A DNA stretch of 64,000 bases from Branchiibius cervicis (GTDB taxonomy: Bacteria > Actinomycetota > Actinomycetes > Actinomycetales > Dermatophilaceae). Positions 26,107 through 37,000 of this stretch are shown here, in pieces. The translations under genes were made by a program, and so were the position numbers. The DNA lies in contig NZ_JBHSWJ010000002.1 of NCBI RefSeq assembly GCF_042661605.1, positions 2,790,001 through 2,854,000 of the forward strand. The letters run 5' to 3'. The notes beneath the pieces were generated by a model. That model did no database searches. It was not told the origin of the DNA and saw only the letters and a list, made by a program, of their open reading frames with translations. Numbering within the stretch: the first letter of the stretch is position 1; each line of letters opens with the position of its first letter.

Positions 26107-26568
26107 GTGATCGAACCATCGGAGTTGCGGCGGAGCTTCGACTCGGTCGCAGACCTGTACGAGGACGCACGCCCGACCTACCCCGACGCCTTGTATGAGG
26201 CCCTGATCGCCGCCACCGAACTGACCGCTTCCAGCCGGGTGATGGAGATCGGCTGCGCCATGGGCAAAGCAACCCTGCCGCTAGCCAGACGGGGCTGCCG
26301 CACGACATGTGTTGAGCCTGGGCCCGCCCTGGCGGCCGCGGCACGTCACAACCTTCGAGCGTTCCCCGACATCACGGTCCGGCAGGCCCGCTTCGAAGAC
26401 CTCCCACCAGATCAGTTCGAGCCCTTCGACCTGGTTTTCGCTGCCACGGCGTGGCACTGGATCGACCCTTCCCAGCGCTACCGTCAGGCCTGGCAACTGT
26501 TGCGTCCGGGCGGCTACCTGGCGTTCTGGAGCGCTACCCACACCTTTCCCCCGACAGAACGACGGTAA
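26107..26568 (+). pseudogene. Class I SAM-dependent methyltransferase, C-terminally truncated
   Basis: 153 codons starting GTG, RSFDSVADLYEDARPTYPDAL. The SAM site VMEIGCAMGKATLPLARRG, then VEPGPALAAAARHNL, FDLVFAATAWHWIDPSQRY and LLRPGGYLAFW are intact. The reading then stops after THTFPPTERR, where relatives of this family go on for about 90-100 more residues. Neither adding nor removing bases at the CCCCC run near 26548 brings back methyltransferase-like sequence, so this is a true truncation. It ends 12 bp before a perfect 21-nt palindrome and 34 bp before a convergent esterase. Activity is doubtful. Confidence 0.7.
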
Positions 26569-26579
26569 GGTTCGGCGGC

Positions 26580-26600
26580 TTGATAACCCTGGGTTATCAA
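26580..26600. repeat. Perfect 21-nt palindrome between the truncated methyltransferase and the esterase
   Basis: TTGATAACCC-T-GGGTTATCAA: two exact 10-bp arms around a single T, much more AT-rich than its surroundings. It abuts the esterase stop (26602) and the truncation point of the methyltransferase. It could be a dyad recognised by a DNA-binding protein, a recombination scar, or, less likely, a terminator, as the loop is too short. Confidence 0.6.
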
Positions 26601-26601
26601 C

Positions 26602-27467
26602 TCATGCGAAGACCTCGTCGGTGGTGGGCCGAAAGGTCCAGCGCAGCGCGTCAGGGAGCAAAACACCGCCGTGGTTGGGGCTGTGCCCACCGTCACCAAG
26701 GACAAGGCGGAAGTCGTAGCCGGCTTCGGCAAGAACTGCCGAGACGCGCAGGTTGGTGGCCAGCCAGTTCTCTTCGGGCTCATTCCAATTGAGGTCGCGA
26801 TGTCCGGCCTGCAGGAAAACCCGCAGTGGCTTAGCGGGCGTCTTCGGGATGAGCTGCGGGTAGGGGTTTCCCCGGGCATCTGGGCGAAGCTGGACAGGAA
26901 GGCGATGACGCGTCCGAACTGATCCGGCCGATGCCAGGCGGCGGTGAAGGCGCAATTGCCTCCGCTGCTGCCGCCGCAGATGGCCCGGTGGGCCGGGTCG
27001 GCGCTGAGGGCCCAGCGGCCCTCCACAAGCGGAAGGACCTCCTCCAGCAGGAAGGTGACGTACCGGTCATCGAAGGCGTCGTACTCGGCGTGGCGGTTCT
27101 TCCGCTCGTCGGGGTCCTCGACGTCGGCGAAGACGCCGGGGTCGACAAACACCCCGAGGGTCGGTGGCAGGGCTCCCGAGGCGACGAGGTTGTCCAGCAC
27201 GGTCCCGGCGCGCACCTGCCCTGCGGGGTCGAGGTACCACCAGCCATCTTGGAACACGACCACCTGCGCGGGCCTCGCGGCGTCGTGACCTGCCGGCGTG
27301 TGCACCCAGACGCGACGCGAGGTGCCCGGGTATGCAGTACTGCCCAACAGAACGAGCTCGACCGTCTCGCCAGGGGAAACGCCGTCTTGGAGCTGTGAGT
27401 CCGGCCCGTACGCATAGACCACTTCGGACTGGTCGATGGGCAATGGTCGATATGCAAGGGTTTCCAC
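26602..27467 (-). CDS. Esterase D / enterochelin-esterase-like alpha/beta hydrolase (one frameshift)
   Basis: About 289 aa once repaired. The N-terminal half has a beta-rich part (VELVLLGSTAYPGTSRRVW) and the hydrolase core QVVVFQDGWWYLDPAG, with the nucleophile Ser in AICGGSSGGNCAF. A break at CCCC 26870-26873 interrupts FAQMPG|GNPYPQLIP; one added C restores it. The second half has LRVFLQAGHRDLNWNEPEENW and the catalytic His in LGDGGHSPNHGG. The fold matches the Fes/esterase D group. The N-terminus predicts no signal peptide. Substrate unknown. Confidence 0.8.
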
Positions 27468-27568
27468 GCTCGCGACCGTAAGTGCAGCGTGGGCGAAACG
27501 CTAAGCGTTTTCCCTGTCACCCATGTCCTGATACATCGCACACGACACGCCGCCGCGGGTTGCATAGT

Positions 27569-27584
27569 TCGAACACTTGTTCGA
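27569..27584. promoter_or_regulatory. SOS (LexA) box of the mutagenesis operon
   Basis: TCGAACACTTGTTCGA at 27569-27584 is an exact match to the actinobacterial LexA operator form TCGAAC-N4-GTTCGA. It lies 10 bp before the chosen imuA' start and so overlaps the promoter or transcription start. DNA damage should induce the whole imuA'-imuB-dnaE2 unit. Confidence 0.9.
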
Positions 27585-27594
27585 TGATCGATGG

Positions 27595-28227
27595 ATGCTC
27601 CAACCGGCTCCCGTCACCGATCGCGCCCCCGCGGTGCGCCCGGCCGACGTACGCCCGCTGGATCCCATCGAGCACCTCAGCGGAGCCTCCCGGCCACCGC
27701 GCGGCAACCTGCCGGTGCACCCGATTCTCGCACCTGCCTTCCCTGGCGGTCTGCGCCGCGGAGGCATCTACCACCTGACCGGCTCCCTCACGATCGCCCT
27801 CGGCCTGATCGCCGGGGCCAGCGACGCCGGTGGCTGGGCGGGCGTGGTCGGCATTCCCGATCTCGGCATCGAGGCCGCCGCCGATTGGGGTATCGCCCTG
27901 AACCGGTTGATCCTGTTGCCGACCGGTGGGAAAGACTGGACCCAGGTGATCGCCGCCCTGATCGAGGCGGTCGACCTGGTGATCGCCCCCGCCCCGCCGC
28001 GGCTCGCCCCTGCGGAGTTGAACCGCCTGACTGCGCGTTTGCGGGACCGTCGCGCAACGATCGTCGTACTGGGCCGCTGGCCGGCCGGATCGCTGGCCCA
28101 CGTGCACGCGCACACCGAGCGCTGGGACGGCATCGGCGACGGCCGCGGCTATCTGACCCGCCGGCATCTGCGCCTGGACATCACCGAGCGGCACAGGACA
28201 CGCAGCGTGCACCTGGAGCTCTCATGA
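27595..28227 (+). CDS. imuA': ImuA'-like mutasome protein
   Basis: A 210-aa RecA-like-fold protein: LPVHPILAPAFPGGLRRGGIYHLTG, WAGVVGIPDLGIEAAADWGI, RLILLPTGGKDWTQVIAALIEAVD, RDRRATIVVLGRWPAGS, and the terminal HLRLDITERHRTRSVHLEL. The Walker A motif of true RecA is absent, as in actinobacterial ImuA'. With ImuB and DnaE2 it forms the translesion synthesis complex. ATG 27595 is used; a TTG at 27577 would lie inside the LexA box. The stop overlaps the next ORF (ATGA). Confidence 0.85.
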   Translation: MLQPAPVTDRAPAVRPADVRPLDPIEHLSGASRPPRGNLPVHPILAPAFPGGLRRGGIYHLTGSLTIALGLIAGASDAGGWAGVVGIPDLGIEAAADWGIALNRLILLPTGGKDWTQVIAALIEAVDLVIAPAPPRLAPAELNRLTARLRDRRATIVVLGRWPAGSLAHVHAHTERWDGIGDGRGYLTRRHLRLDITERHRTRSVHLELS

Positions 28228-28334
28228 CGGGACTGGTCACCGATTCTGAGGAGATCGAGGATTCTGAGGATGCCTGTGCCTTGAATGACCCTCACAAACT
28301 GCGATCACCTCAGAAACCGCAGGGGCAACGGTGA
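28224..28334 (+). CDS. Coupled small ORF (36 aa) between imuA' and imuB
   Basis: It starts on the ATGA that ends imuA' and ends on the GTGA that starts imuB, reading MTGLVTDSEEIEDSEDACAL and then NDPHKLRSPQKPQGQR. It is acidic at the N-terminus and basic at the C-terminus. Without it, imuB would be separated from imuA' by about 100 untranslated bases, so it may serve to carry ribosomes across, or may encode a small accessory protein. It contains a GATTCTGAG repeat. No family recognised. Confidence 0.45.
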   Translation: MTGLVTDSEEIEDSEDACALNDPHKLRSPQKPQGQR

Positions 28335-29913
28335 AGCCAGCGCCGCAGCCCGTCCGGGTCATGCTGATCTGGTGTCCTCAGTGGCCAGTCCTCGCCGCCC
28401 GGATGATCCACCGGGTGCCCGAGCACGCACCGATGGCACTGGTCGCCAAAGGAGCCGTGGTTGCGTGTTCACCGGCCGCGCGCGACGAAGGCATCCGACC
28501 CGGGGACCGCCTGCGCCAGGCGCAACATCGCTGCCCGGATCTCATTGTCCTGCAACATGATCCGGAGGCCGAGCAGCGTGCCTTCGAGCCTATTCTGCGG
28601 GCCATGGCTGACGTGGTGCCGAGTGTGCATCTGGTCCGGCCCGGTGTCGCCGCCGTCCGGGCCGGCGGAGCCGCCCGCTTCTACGGGTCCGAGGTGCGGG
28701 CCGCGCAGGAGCTGCAGATCGCCGTACGCCGAGCCCACCCTGACGGGGCACCAGACGTTCGCGTGGCAGTGGCTGACGGTCTCTTCGCGGCAGAACAAGC
28801 GGCCTACCAGGGGGTGGAGGTCGTCCCGCCGGGCGGCTCCCCGGCCTGCTGGCCGACCTGCCCGTCACCGTCATTGCCGAAGCAGCCGGCGATCCCAAAA
28901 TGGCGAACGTGCTGCGCCGCATGGGTATTCGCTCGATCGGCGCACTGGCCGGACTACCCCGCGAACAGGTTCTCGACCGGTTCGGTGCGGCCGGCCTTCG
29001 TGCCCATCAGCTGGCGTGCGGGCTCGACGCACCGATCCTCAATCCGCGCACCGCCCCGGACGAGCTGGCCGCCCGCATCGTGTTGGACGAACCCTCCGAT
29101 GCCATCGAAGCCATCGTCAGCGAATGCGGTTCTGCCGTGGAGCAACTCAGTGCTCGCATCAACGACGGATCACTGGTGTGCACCGGGATCCGGATCATCA
29201 CCCACCACGAGCCGGGACCCCGCGAAAGCGCCGGTGAGATCCACGAACGCGAGTGGCGCCACCCATGGCACCTGGGCGCCCGGGAGATCCTCGACCGGGT
29301 GCAGTGGCAACTCACCGATCTGGGCAAGCAGAAGCGCCGGCCGATCACCCTGATCGAGATCGCCGCCACCGAGTTGGACGCCGCCGTGCAGCACAGCCAG
29401 GGTCTGTGGGGGGATCGGCCTGACGACCACGTGCTGCACACCCTCACCGGCCTGCAGCACCGGCTGGGCTATGACGCAGTCCTGGTCGGCAGTGTCGTCG
29501 GTGGCCGGATGTTGCATGAGCGACAAGCTTTTTCCCCGTTCGGACAAGCCACTCCCGACCGGGCAGTGCGACGGCTGGAACAACCGTGGCCGGACACCGT
29601 CCCCGGTCCCGCCCCATCGGTCGTCTTCCGGGAAGCCCAAGCCATGCGGGTGCTGACCGAGCGCGGCACCCCGCTCTCGATCAGTGATCGCGGAGTACTC
29701 ACCGGCACCCCGGCCACCGCCGAATGGCCGGGCCGGTCGACCGGTCGGATCACCGCGTGGGCCGGGCCATGGCCGGTCAACGGCCGGTGGTGGCGACGGG
29801 CCAAGACCGACCAGAAACCCCTGCACCGGTTCCAACTCGTCGACGACCAACAGCAGGCCTGGCTGGTGCTGCACGCGGCCGGCGAGTGGTGGGCTGAGGC
29901 GCGTTATGACTGA
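28331..29913 (+). CDS. imuB: ImuB, Y-family polymerase-like protein (one frameshift)
   Basis: About 527 aa once repaired. The N-terminus RVMLIWCPQWPVLAARMIHR lacks the catalytic acidic residues of active Y-family polymerases, as expected for ImuB, which acts as an adaptor to the beta clamp. A break at CCCC 28839-28842 interrupts VVPPGGSP|GLLADLPV; one added C restores it. The thumb-like region has VLRRMGIRSIGALAGLPREQV. The C-terminal domain includes RRLEQPWPDTVPGPAPSVVF and WRRAKTDQKPLHRFQ. GTG start overlaps the small ORF. dnaE2 follows after 8 bp. Confidence 0.88.
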
Positions 29914-29921
29914 GGTGAGCC

Positions 29922-32900
29922 ATGGGCTTCAATAACCCGGCAATCCCCTGGTGGCAACTGGAACGTGCCCTGTCCCAGGGCATCCGGCCCGAACCCAAAG
30001 CCAGGACCTACCCCGCCGATGGTGGCGATGCACCCGGCTTCTCCCGCAAACGAGCCGCGTTCAAAGCTCGCGCGCTCGAGGTGGATCACGGACCGAATGT
30101 CCCCTACGCCGAATTGCACGCCCACTCGCACTACAGCTTCCTGGACGGCGCGGCCTCCCCGAGGCACTGATCACCCAGGCGGCCCGGCTGGGGCTTCACG
30201 GGATGGCGCTGACCGATCACAACGGTCTGTACGGCGTGGTCCGGTTCGCCGAGGCGGCCGAGGCGTACGCCGCGACCGAGGATGCGATCGACCTGCGGAC
30301 CTGCTTCGGTGCCGAATTCTCCCTCGGTCTGAGCACACCGCAGAACGGCATCGCCGACCCTGAAGGGGATCATCTGCTGGTCCTGGCCAAAGGCAGCGCG
30401 GGGTATCGCACGTTGTCCCGGGCGCTTACCGACGGACACCTGGCCAGCGACGCCGAGAAGGGCCGGCCGGTGCACGACCTCGCCAGCGTTGCGACGGAGG
30501 CCGCCGGCGGCTGGGTCGTGCTGACCGGCTGTCGCAAGGGTGCTGTCCGGCGAGCCCTGGATCGCGACGGTGTCGATGCCGCCGCCCGGGAAGTCTCGAT
30601 CCTGCAGGAGCACTTCGGTGCCGGCAACGTCTTCGTCGAGCTCACCGATCACGGCTCGCCCGCGGACTCGGTGCGCTGCGACCAATTGGCGCGGGTCGCC
30701 GTACGCGCTGGGGTCCCAGTCGTGGCGACCAACGCGGTGCACTACGCCACCCCGGACCAGTTCCGGATCGCCACGGCACTGGCCGCAGTGCGCTCCCGGC
30801 GCAGCTTGGAGGAGTTGGACGGCTGGCTGCCTGCGCACGGGCAGGCCTATCTCAAGAGCGGCGCGGAGCTGCAGAGCCGGTTTACCCGATTCCCCGGAGC
30901 CATCGGACGCACCGTCGAGATCGCCGACGAGTGCGCGTTCCCCTTGCGAGCCGCCAGCCCGCGTCTGCCGAAACAGGATGTGCCGCAGGGACATACCCCG
31001 ATGTCCTGGCTGCGAGAGCTGACCTGGCGGGGTGCGGCACGGGTCTGGCCGACCCTCACGGCAGAGGCCGAAGCCCGCCTCGAGCGGGAGCTGGACGTGA
31101 TCGAGCGCAAAGACTTCCCCGGCTACTTCTTGATCGTCAACGACATCGTGCAGTTCGCCCGGCGCAGCGGCATCCTGTGCCAGGGCCGGGGTAGCGCTGC
31201 GGCATCGGCGGTCTGTTACGTCCTGGGCATCACCGTGATCGACCCCATCTACTACGGGCTGCCGTTCGAACGATTCCTGTCCGAGTTGCGCGAGGAAGCA
31301 CCCGACATCGACGTCGACTTCGACTCCCGTCGCCGCGAGGAAGTGATCCAGTACGTCTACCGCCGCTACGGCCGGCGCAACGCCGCCCAGGTCGCCAACG
31401 TGGTCACCTATCGCCCCAAGAACGCCGTGCGGGACATGGCAAAAGCGCTGGGGCACAGCCAAGGTCAGCAGGACGCCTATTCTCGCCAGGTCGAGCGGTG
31501 GGGTGCAGAAGTCAATAGCACCGACCACGACATCCCCGTCGAGGTGGTCGACCTGGCCACCCAGGTGCTCAGCTTCCCCGCCACCTCGGCATCCACTCCG
31601 GCGGCATGGTGCTCACCGACCGCCCGGTCAGTGAGGTGTGTCCTATTGAGCCAGCACGAATGCCGGATCGTACTGTCCTGCAATGGGATAAGGACGACTG
31701 TGCCTGGATGGGACTGGTGAAGTTCGATCTGCTCGGCCTGGGAATGCTGGCGGCGGTGCAACACACCTTCGATCTGACCGCCCAGCACCTGGGCGAGACC
31801 TGGCGGATCGAGACGCTTCCCAAGGAAGAGCCCGGCGTCTACGACATGTTGTGCCGGGCGGACTCGATCGGGGTATTCCAGGTGGAGAGCCGGGCTCAGA
31901 TCGGCACATTGCCCCGGCTGAAACCGCGCTGCTTCTACGACCTGGCCGTCGAGATCGGTCTGATCCGGCCCGGCCCGATCCAGGGAGGCGCGGTCCACCC
32001 CTACATCCGCCGGCGCACCGGTGAAGAGCCGGTCACCTACGCCCACCCGCTGCTCGAGCCGGTCCTGGAGCGCACTCTCGGCGTACCGCTCTTCCAGGAG
32101 CAGTTGATGCAGATGGCGATGGCCGTCGGTGATTGTTCCTCAGCCGACGCCGACCTGCTACGACGCGCGATGGGATCCAAACGCGGAGTCGAGCGGATTG
32201 ATGCGTTACGGGAAAAGCTTTACGCCGGAATGCGATCCAACGGATTGTCCGAAGAGGTCGCGAACGAGATCTACACCAAGATCGAAGCGTTCGCCAACTT
32301 CGGTTTCGCCGAGTCCCATTCGCTCAGCTTCGCGGTCCTGGTCTACGCCAGCTCCTGGCTCAAACTGCACTACCCCGCCGCGTTCCTCGCCGGCCTGCTG
32401 CGGGCCCAGCCGATGGGCTTCTATTCGCCGCAGACCCTCACGCACGACGCGCGCCGGCACGGGGTCGAGGTGCTCAGCCCCTGTATCGTGCGCTCCGGGG
32501 TGTACGCCGAGCTCGAACTGACCGGCGCACGTCACCCGGGTCGGGAGGAGTGCCTGCACGATGCGGACCCGGGCGCCATGCCACCGTTCGACCCGGACGC
32601 ACCGGACGACTCGGCCGGCCACCGACGCGATGCGGGGTACGCCGTGCGCCTGGGTCTGGCGGACATCAGCGCCATCGGTGCCGACCTGGCGCAGCGCATC
32701 GTGACCGAACGAACCCGCCGCCCGTTCACCGACATGACCGACCTGTCCCGGCGCTGCCACCTGGAAACCGATCAGTTGGAGGCCCTGTCCCTGTCCGGCG
32801 CGTTGGAACCGATCGCGGGCACCCGCCGTGAGGCGTTGTGGCAGGCGGGGGCCGCGGCCGGCGTACGCAGCAATCAGTTGCCGATGCAGCAGGCCTACCA

Positions 32901-33336
32901 ACCGCCACTGCTGCCCGAGCTGACCACCGGTGAACTACTGATCCACGACTTGCAAGCGACGGGGATCAGCCCGGTCGACCACCCGATGCGACACGCTCGC
33001 GAGGGATTGGTCAAGGACGGCGTCCTGCGGGTCACCGATCTGGCGACCGCTGAGTCTGGTCGGCGCATCCGGGTCGCCGGGGTGGTCACCCACCGGCAGC
33101 GACCGGCCACCGCCAGCGGCATCACCTTCCTCAACCTGGAGGACGAGACCGGCCTGGCGAATATCGTTGTCAGCAAGGGAGTTTGGCAGCGTTATCGGCG
33201 AACTGCCCGCACTGCGCCGGCCATGGTGATCCGCGGGATCCTCGAACGCACCGCCGAGGGCGTCACCAACGTCGTCGCCGACCGGATCGAAGCGTTGCCG
33301 ATCACGGTGGTCACCCAGTCGCGCGACTTCCAGTAG
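29922..33336 (+). CDS. dnaE2: Error-prone DNA polymerase III alpha-like subunit (two frameshifts)
   Basis: About 1138 aa once repaired, the usual length for DnaE2. The N-terminal PHP domain shows YAELHAHSHYSFLDGAASP and then HGMALTDHNGLYGVVRF. The polymerase core has GRGSAAASAVCYVLGIT and EAPDIDVDFDSRRREEVI with catalytic Asp residues, and LIRPGPIQGGAVHPYI. The C-terminal OB fold reads RRIRVAGVVTHRQRPATASG. Breaks at C4 30157-30160 and C4 31576-31579 are each healed by one added C. GAGGTGAG precedes the ATG. It does lesion bypass with ImuA' and ImuB. Its end overlaps the convergent amidotransferase-like gene by 26 bp. Confidence 0.92.
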
Positions 33337-34033
33337 CTGCCGTCACGAACGCCTCGAAGAGGCGCAGGTCGGCAGCCTCCTCGGGATGCCACTGCACCCC
33401 TACCCGCCACCGGGCGACGGGATCGACCATGGCCTCGACCACCCCGTCGTCGGCTCGCGCGACGATCTCATAGCCGGGCGCCCTGTGCACAGCCTGATGG
33501 TGGTAGGTCGGTACGTCGACCCGGGGTCCGAGCAGCTCGTGCAGAACTGAACCCGGCTCGATCTGCACCGGATGGGATCCGAAAACACCTCCGCCGGAGG
33601 GATGGTCGACGACGTCGTACTCATCCGGCAGATGCTGGATCAACTCACCGCCGGCCTCGACCGCCATCACCTGGATCCCGCGGCAGATGCCCAGCATCGG
33701 TAGGTCCAGACTCCGGGACACCCTCGCCAGCAGCAACTCGCACTCATCACGTTGCGGGTTCGGCTCCTGGGCCGACGGATGCGGGGACTGCCCGTAGCGA
33801 GCAGCCGAGACGTCATCCCCGCCGCTGAGCAACAGCCCGTCCAAGCCTTCCAGTACGTCGCGTGCCCAGGTCTCGTCCGCGCCGTGGACGGGCGGGATCA
33901 ACAGTGGGATCCCTCCCGCCGCAGCCACTTTGGCGACATAGGAGTACGTCAGATAGGCACTGTCCTGGTCCACCCAGGTACCGCGGGAGACGGTGTCGTG
34001 GTAGCTGGTCAGGCCGATCAGCGGACGGGTCAC
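33311..34033 (-). CDS. Class I glutamine amidotransferase-like hydrolase (PuuD type, peptidase C26)
   Basis: A 240-aa enzyme. It begins MTRPLIGLTSYHD. The nucleophile Cys is in PMLGICRGIQVM and the catalytic His and Glu in VGVQWHPEEAAD. GGIPLLIPPV and LDGLLLSGGDDV are typical of gamma-glutamyl-GABA hydrolases and related deglutamylases. GTG 34033 overlaps the lysX stop (GTGA), so it is translated with lysX. The natural substrate is unknown; no polyamine genes lie nearby. Confidence 0.88.
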   Translation of the reverse strand: MTRPLIGLTSYHDTVSRGTWVDQDSAYLTYSYVAKVAAAGGIPLLIPPVHGADETWARDVLEGLDGLLLSGGDDVSAARYGQSPHPSAQEPNPQRDECELLLARVSRSLDLPMLGICRGIQVMAVEAGGELIQHLPDEYDVVDHPSGGGVFGSHPVQIEPGSVLHELLGPRVDVPTYHHQAVHRAPGYEIVARADDGVVEAMVDPVARWRVGVQWHPEEAADLRLFEAFVTAATGSRATG

Positions 34034-37000
34034 CCGTTGATCGTACGAGGCTTGACGAACGGGAAGGCCAAGGTGGCCTTGATCTGCTCGCCGACGATCA
34101 TCATGATCACCCGGTCCACGCCCAGGCCCAACCCGCCGGTGGGCGGCAGACCGAGCTCCAACGCCCGCAGGAAGTCTTCGTCGACCTCCATCGCTTCCAG
34201 GTCTCCTGCCGCCGCGGCCAGCGACTGCTCGGTCAGTCTGCGCCGCTGGTCGATCGGATCGATGAGCTCGCTGTAGGCAGTACCCAGTTCGGCTCCCCAG
34301 GCAACCAGATCCCAACGCTCCGAGAGTTTCGGATCGGTGCGGTGCACCCGGGTCAGCGGCGAGGTCTCGACCGGGAAGTCGATATAGAACGTCGGGAAGG
34401 TGGTCTGGCCCTCCACGAATTCGTCGTACAGCTCAGCGACCAACTGCCCGGCGGTCATCCGGTCGTCGAATTCGAGACCCTTGTCGCGGCACACCGCCGC
34501 GATCTGCTCTCGGGGCGTAGCCGTCGTCAGCTCGACGCCGACTGCTTCGGACACCGCCTGGTACACCGGTTTGACCGGCCACGGCCCCGATAGGTCGATC
34601 AGATCGACGGTGCCGTCTTCGCGCTTGCGGGCCGCCACCGGGGATCCGTGGATCGCGACCGCGGCGTTGATGATGACCTCACGGGCCAGTTCACGCATGA
34701 CGTTGTAGTCGGCGTACGCCTGGTATGCCTCCAGCGAGGTGAACTCCGGGTTGTGGGTGGCATCGACCCCCTCGTTGCGGAAGTTACGACCCAGCTCGAA
34801 CACCCGCTGCATCCCACCCACCGCTAGTCGCTTCAGGAAGAGCTCGGGCGCGATCCGCAGGTAGAGGTCCATGTCGTAGGCGTTGATGTGCGTCGTGAAC
34901 GGCCGTGCGTTGGCACCACCGTGGACGGTCTGCAGGATCGGCGTCTCGACCTCATGGAAGTCCTGATCCTGCAGCGTGTTTCGCATCGAACGCACACCGA
35001 GGGACCGTTTGCGCAACACCTCCATGGCGGTGGGGTCGGAGAGCAACTCCAAGGTGCGGTTGCGAGCGCGCAGGTCGTCGCTCAGGGTGGTGCCCAACGT
35101 CGGGATCGGTGACAGGCACTTGGCCGCCAACTGCCACGACTCCAGCAGCACCGACAGCTCACCGGTGCGCGAGGTCGCGATGCGCCCCGTGACGCTGACC
35201 AGGTCGCCCAGGTCGGTGGCCGAGCGCCACGCGCAGCGGGCTTGCTCGGGTGTGCCGTCCCCGGTGACCATCACCTGGATCCGGGCCCCCTCGTCATCGA
35301 GTACGGCGAACACCACCCCACCGAAGTCCCGCACCGCCCGGATCCGGCCGGCGATCGAGACCGTGTCATCGGTGATCCGGTCCGGCGGGAGGTCGACGTA
35401 GCGCAGGAGCAGGTCCGCGACGCGGTGGGTGCGCGGCACCGACACCGGATAGGGCTGCAAGCCCTCGGTCTCGGAGATCGCCATCTTGTCACGACGGACC
35501 CGTTGCTGCTCGTTGAGCACCGGGTCGGGGGCACGGGCGGCCAGGAGCTCTTGTTCCTGGGCCCGGACCTTGAGGGCGAAGTCCGGTTCGGAGCGCTGCT
35601 CCTGCTCGGATGCCAGTCGCTGCCCGACCAGGAAGCGGGGGCCGAGGACGGGCACGAAACCTTCAGCGGTGCCCATCGCCAGACCCGCGCGGGCCACGGT
35701 CAGGGCGGCGTCGTAGCACAGCAACCGTGGGACCCAGTCCGGTTGGTACTTGTCGTTGCTGCGGTAGAGCGTCTCGAGCTGGAAGAACTTGGATGCATAG
35801 CTGAGCGCGGCATCGGTGACCTTGGTAACCGGCCCGGCGCTGACCTGGTCGGCATTGCTGAAGACCTCCCGGAAGACGGCGAAGTTCAGCGAGATGCGCC
35901 GGATGCCGTGTTTGGGAGCGGCGTCCACCAGGCACGACACCATGTATTCGTTGAGGCCGTTCTCGGCGCTTCGGTCCCGTCGCATCAGGTCCAGCGACAC
36001 GCCCCGGCTGCCCCAGGGAACGAAGGACAGGAACCCGCGGATGGTTCCGGTCGTGTCGTGGGCGGTGATGATCAGGCAGCGTCCGTCGGCCGGATCGCCC
36101 AGCCGGTTGAGGGCCATGGAGAACCCTCGCTCGGTGTCCTCACCGCGCCATTCCTCGGCCAGTGTGGCGATCAGCGCCAGCTCGTCGGGAGTGAGCTCGC
36201 TGTGCCGGCGTACCTGGGTGGTGTATCCCGCACGCTCGACCCGCCGGACCGCTTGCCGCACCGGGCGCATCGCCGGGCCGTTGAGGTTGAAGCGCTGCAC
36301 CGAGATGATCGCCTCATCTCCGAGCGGGAACGTACGCAGGCCGGCGGCTTTGTAGGTGAGCGTGCCGCGCTCGGAGGAGGACAGCACGGCCGGATAGCGG
36401 CCGGTGTCGCGGCATTGCTTGATCCACAGATCGACGGCGTCCGCCCAGGAGTCGTGCCGCCCGATCGGGTCCGCGCTGGCCAGGCTGACGCTGCCCTCGT
36501 TGCGGAAGGTCACCGCCGCCAGACCGTCGTGGGAGAACAGCACGCTCTTGTCGCGGCGGGTAGCGAAGTAGCCCAGGGAGTCGTCTTCGCCGTACTCCAG
36601 CAGAAGCCGCCGCACCTGCAGCTCCTCGTCGGCGGAGATGGCTTCGGCCTGCCGCCCGGAGCGATAGAAGACCAGCAGAGCCAACAACAGAGCAAGCGCG
36701 GACAGTACGCCGGCCAGGCCGTACACCCACGGCAACCCGCTGTGCCCATTGAGGACAGCGGCGTTGGACGGGTTGGAATCGATACCGAACGTCGACCGGG
36801 ATGACCACACCAACTTCTCGGTCAGGGAGTGCAGGCTGCCGTGGAATTGCAAGGTCAGCAAGAAGGTCACGACGAACGAGAAGAACAGGCCCCCGATCAG
36901 GACGCCGATCGCAGCGCCCACGGCGTTCTTGCTCAGGCGGGCCGGGAACTGGCTGCGACAGCTGAGGAGGACGACGAACGCCGCTACGCCCACCACCAGC

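Noticed and set aside
25300..26344. Reverse-strand coding potential over 25948-26106 (…HHTWKSDANDMGALVVEVHD…)
   Set aside because: No start, no ribosome-binding site and overlap with the methyltransferase; I could not tie it to a family.
26540..26570. Frameshift at CCCCC as the cause of the short methyltransferase
   Set aside because: Neither alternative frame beyond the run shows methyltransferase-like sequence, unlike the thirteen repairable breaks.
28331..33336. imuB and dnaE2 as true pseudogenes
   Set aside because: All three breaks are single missing C in C4 runs, with otherwise full conservation including catalytic residues.
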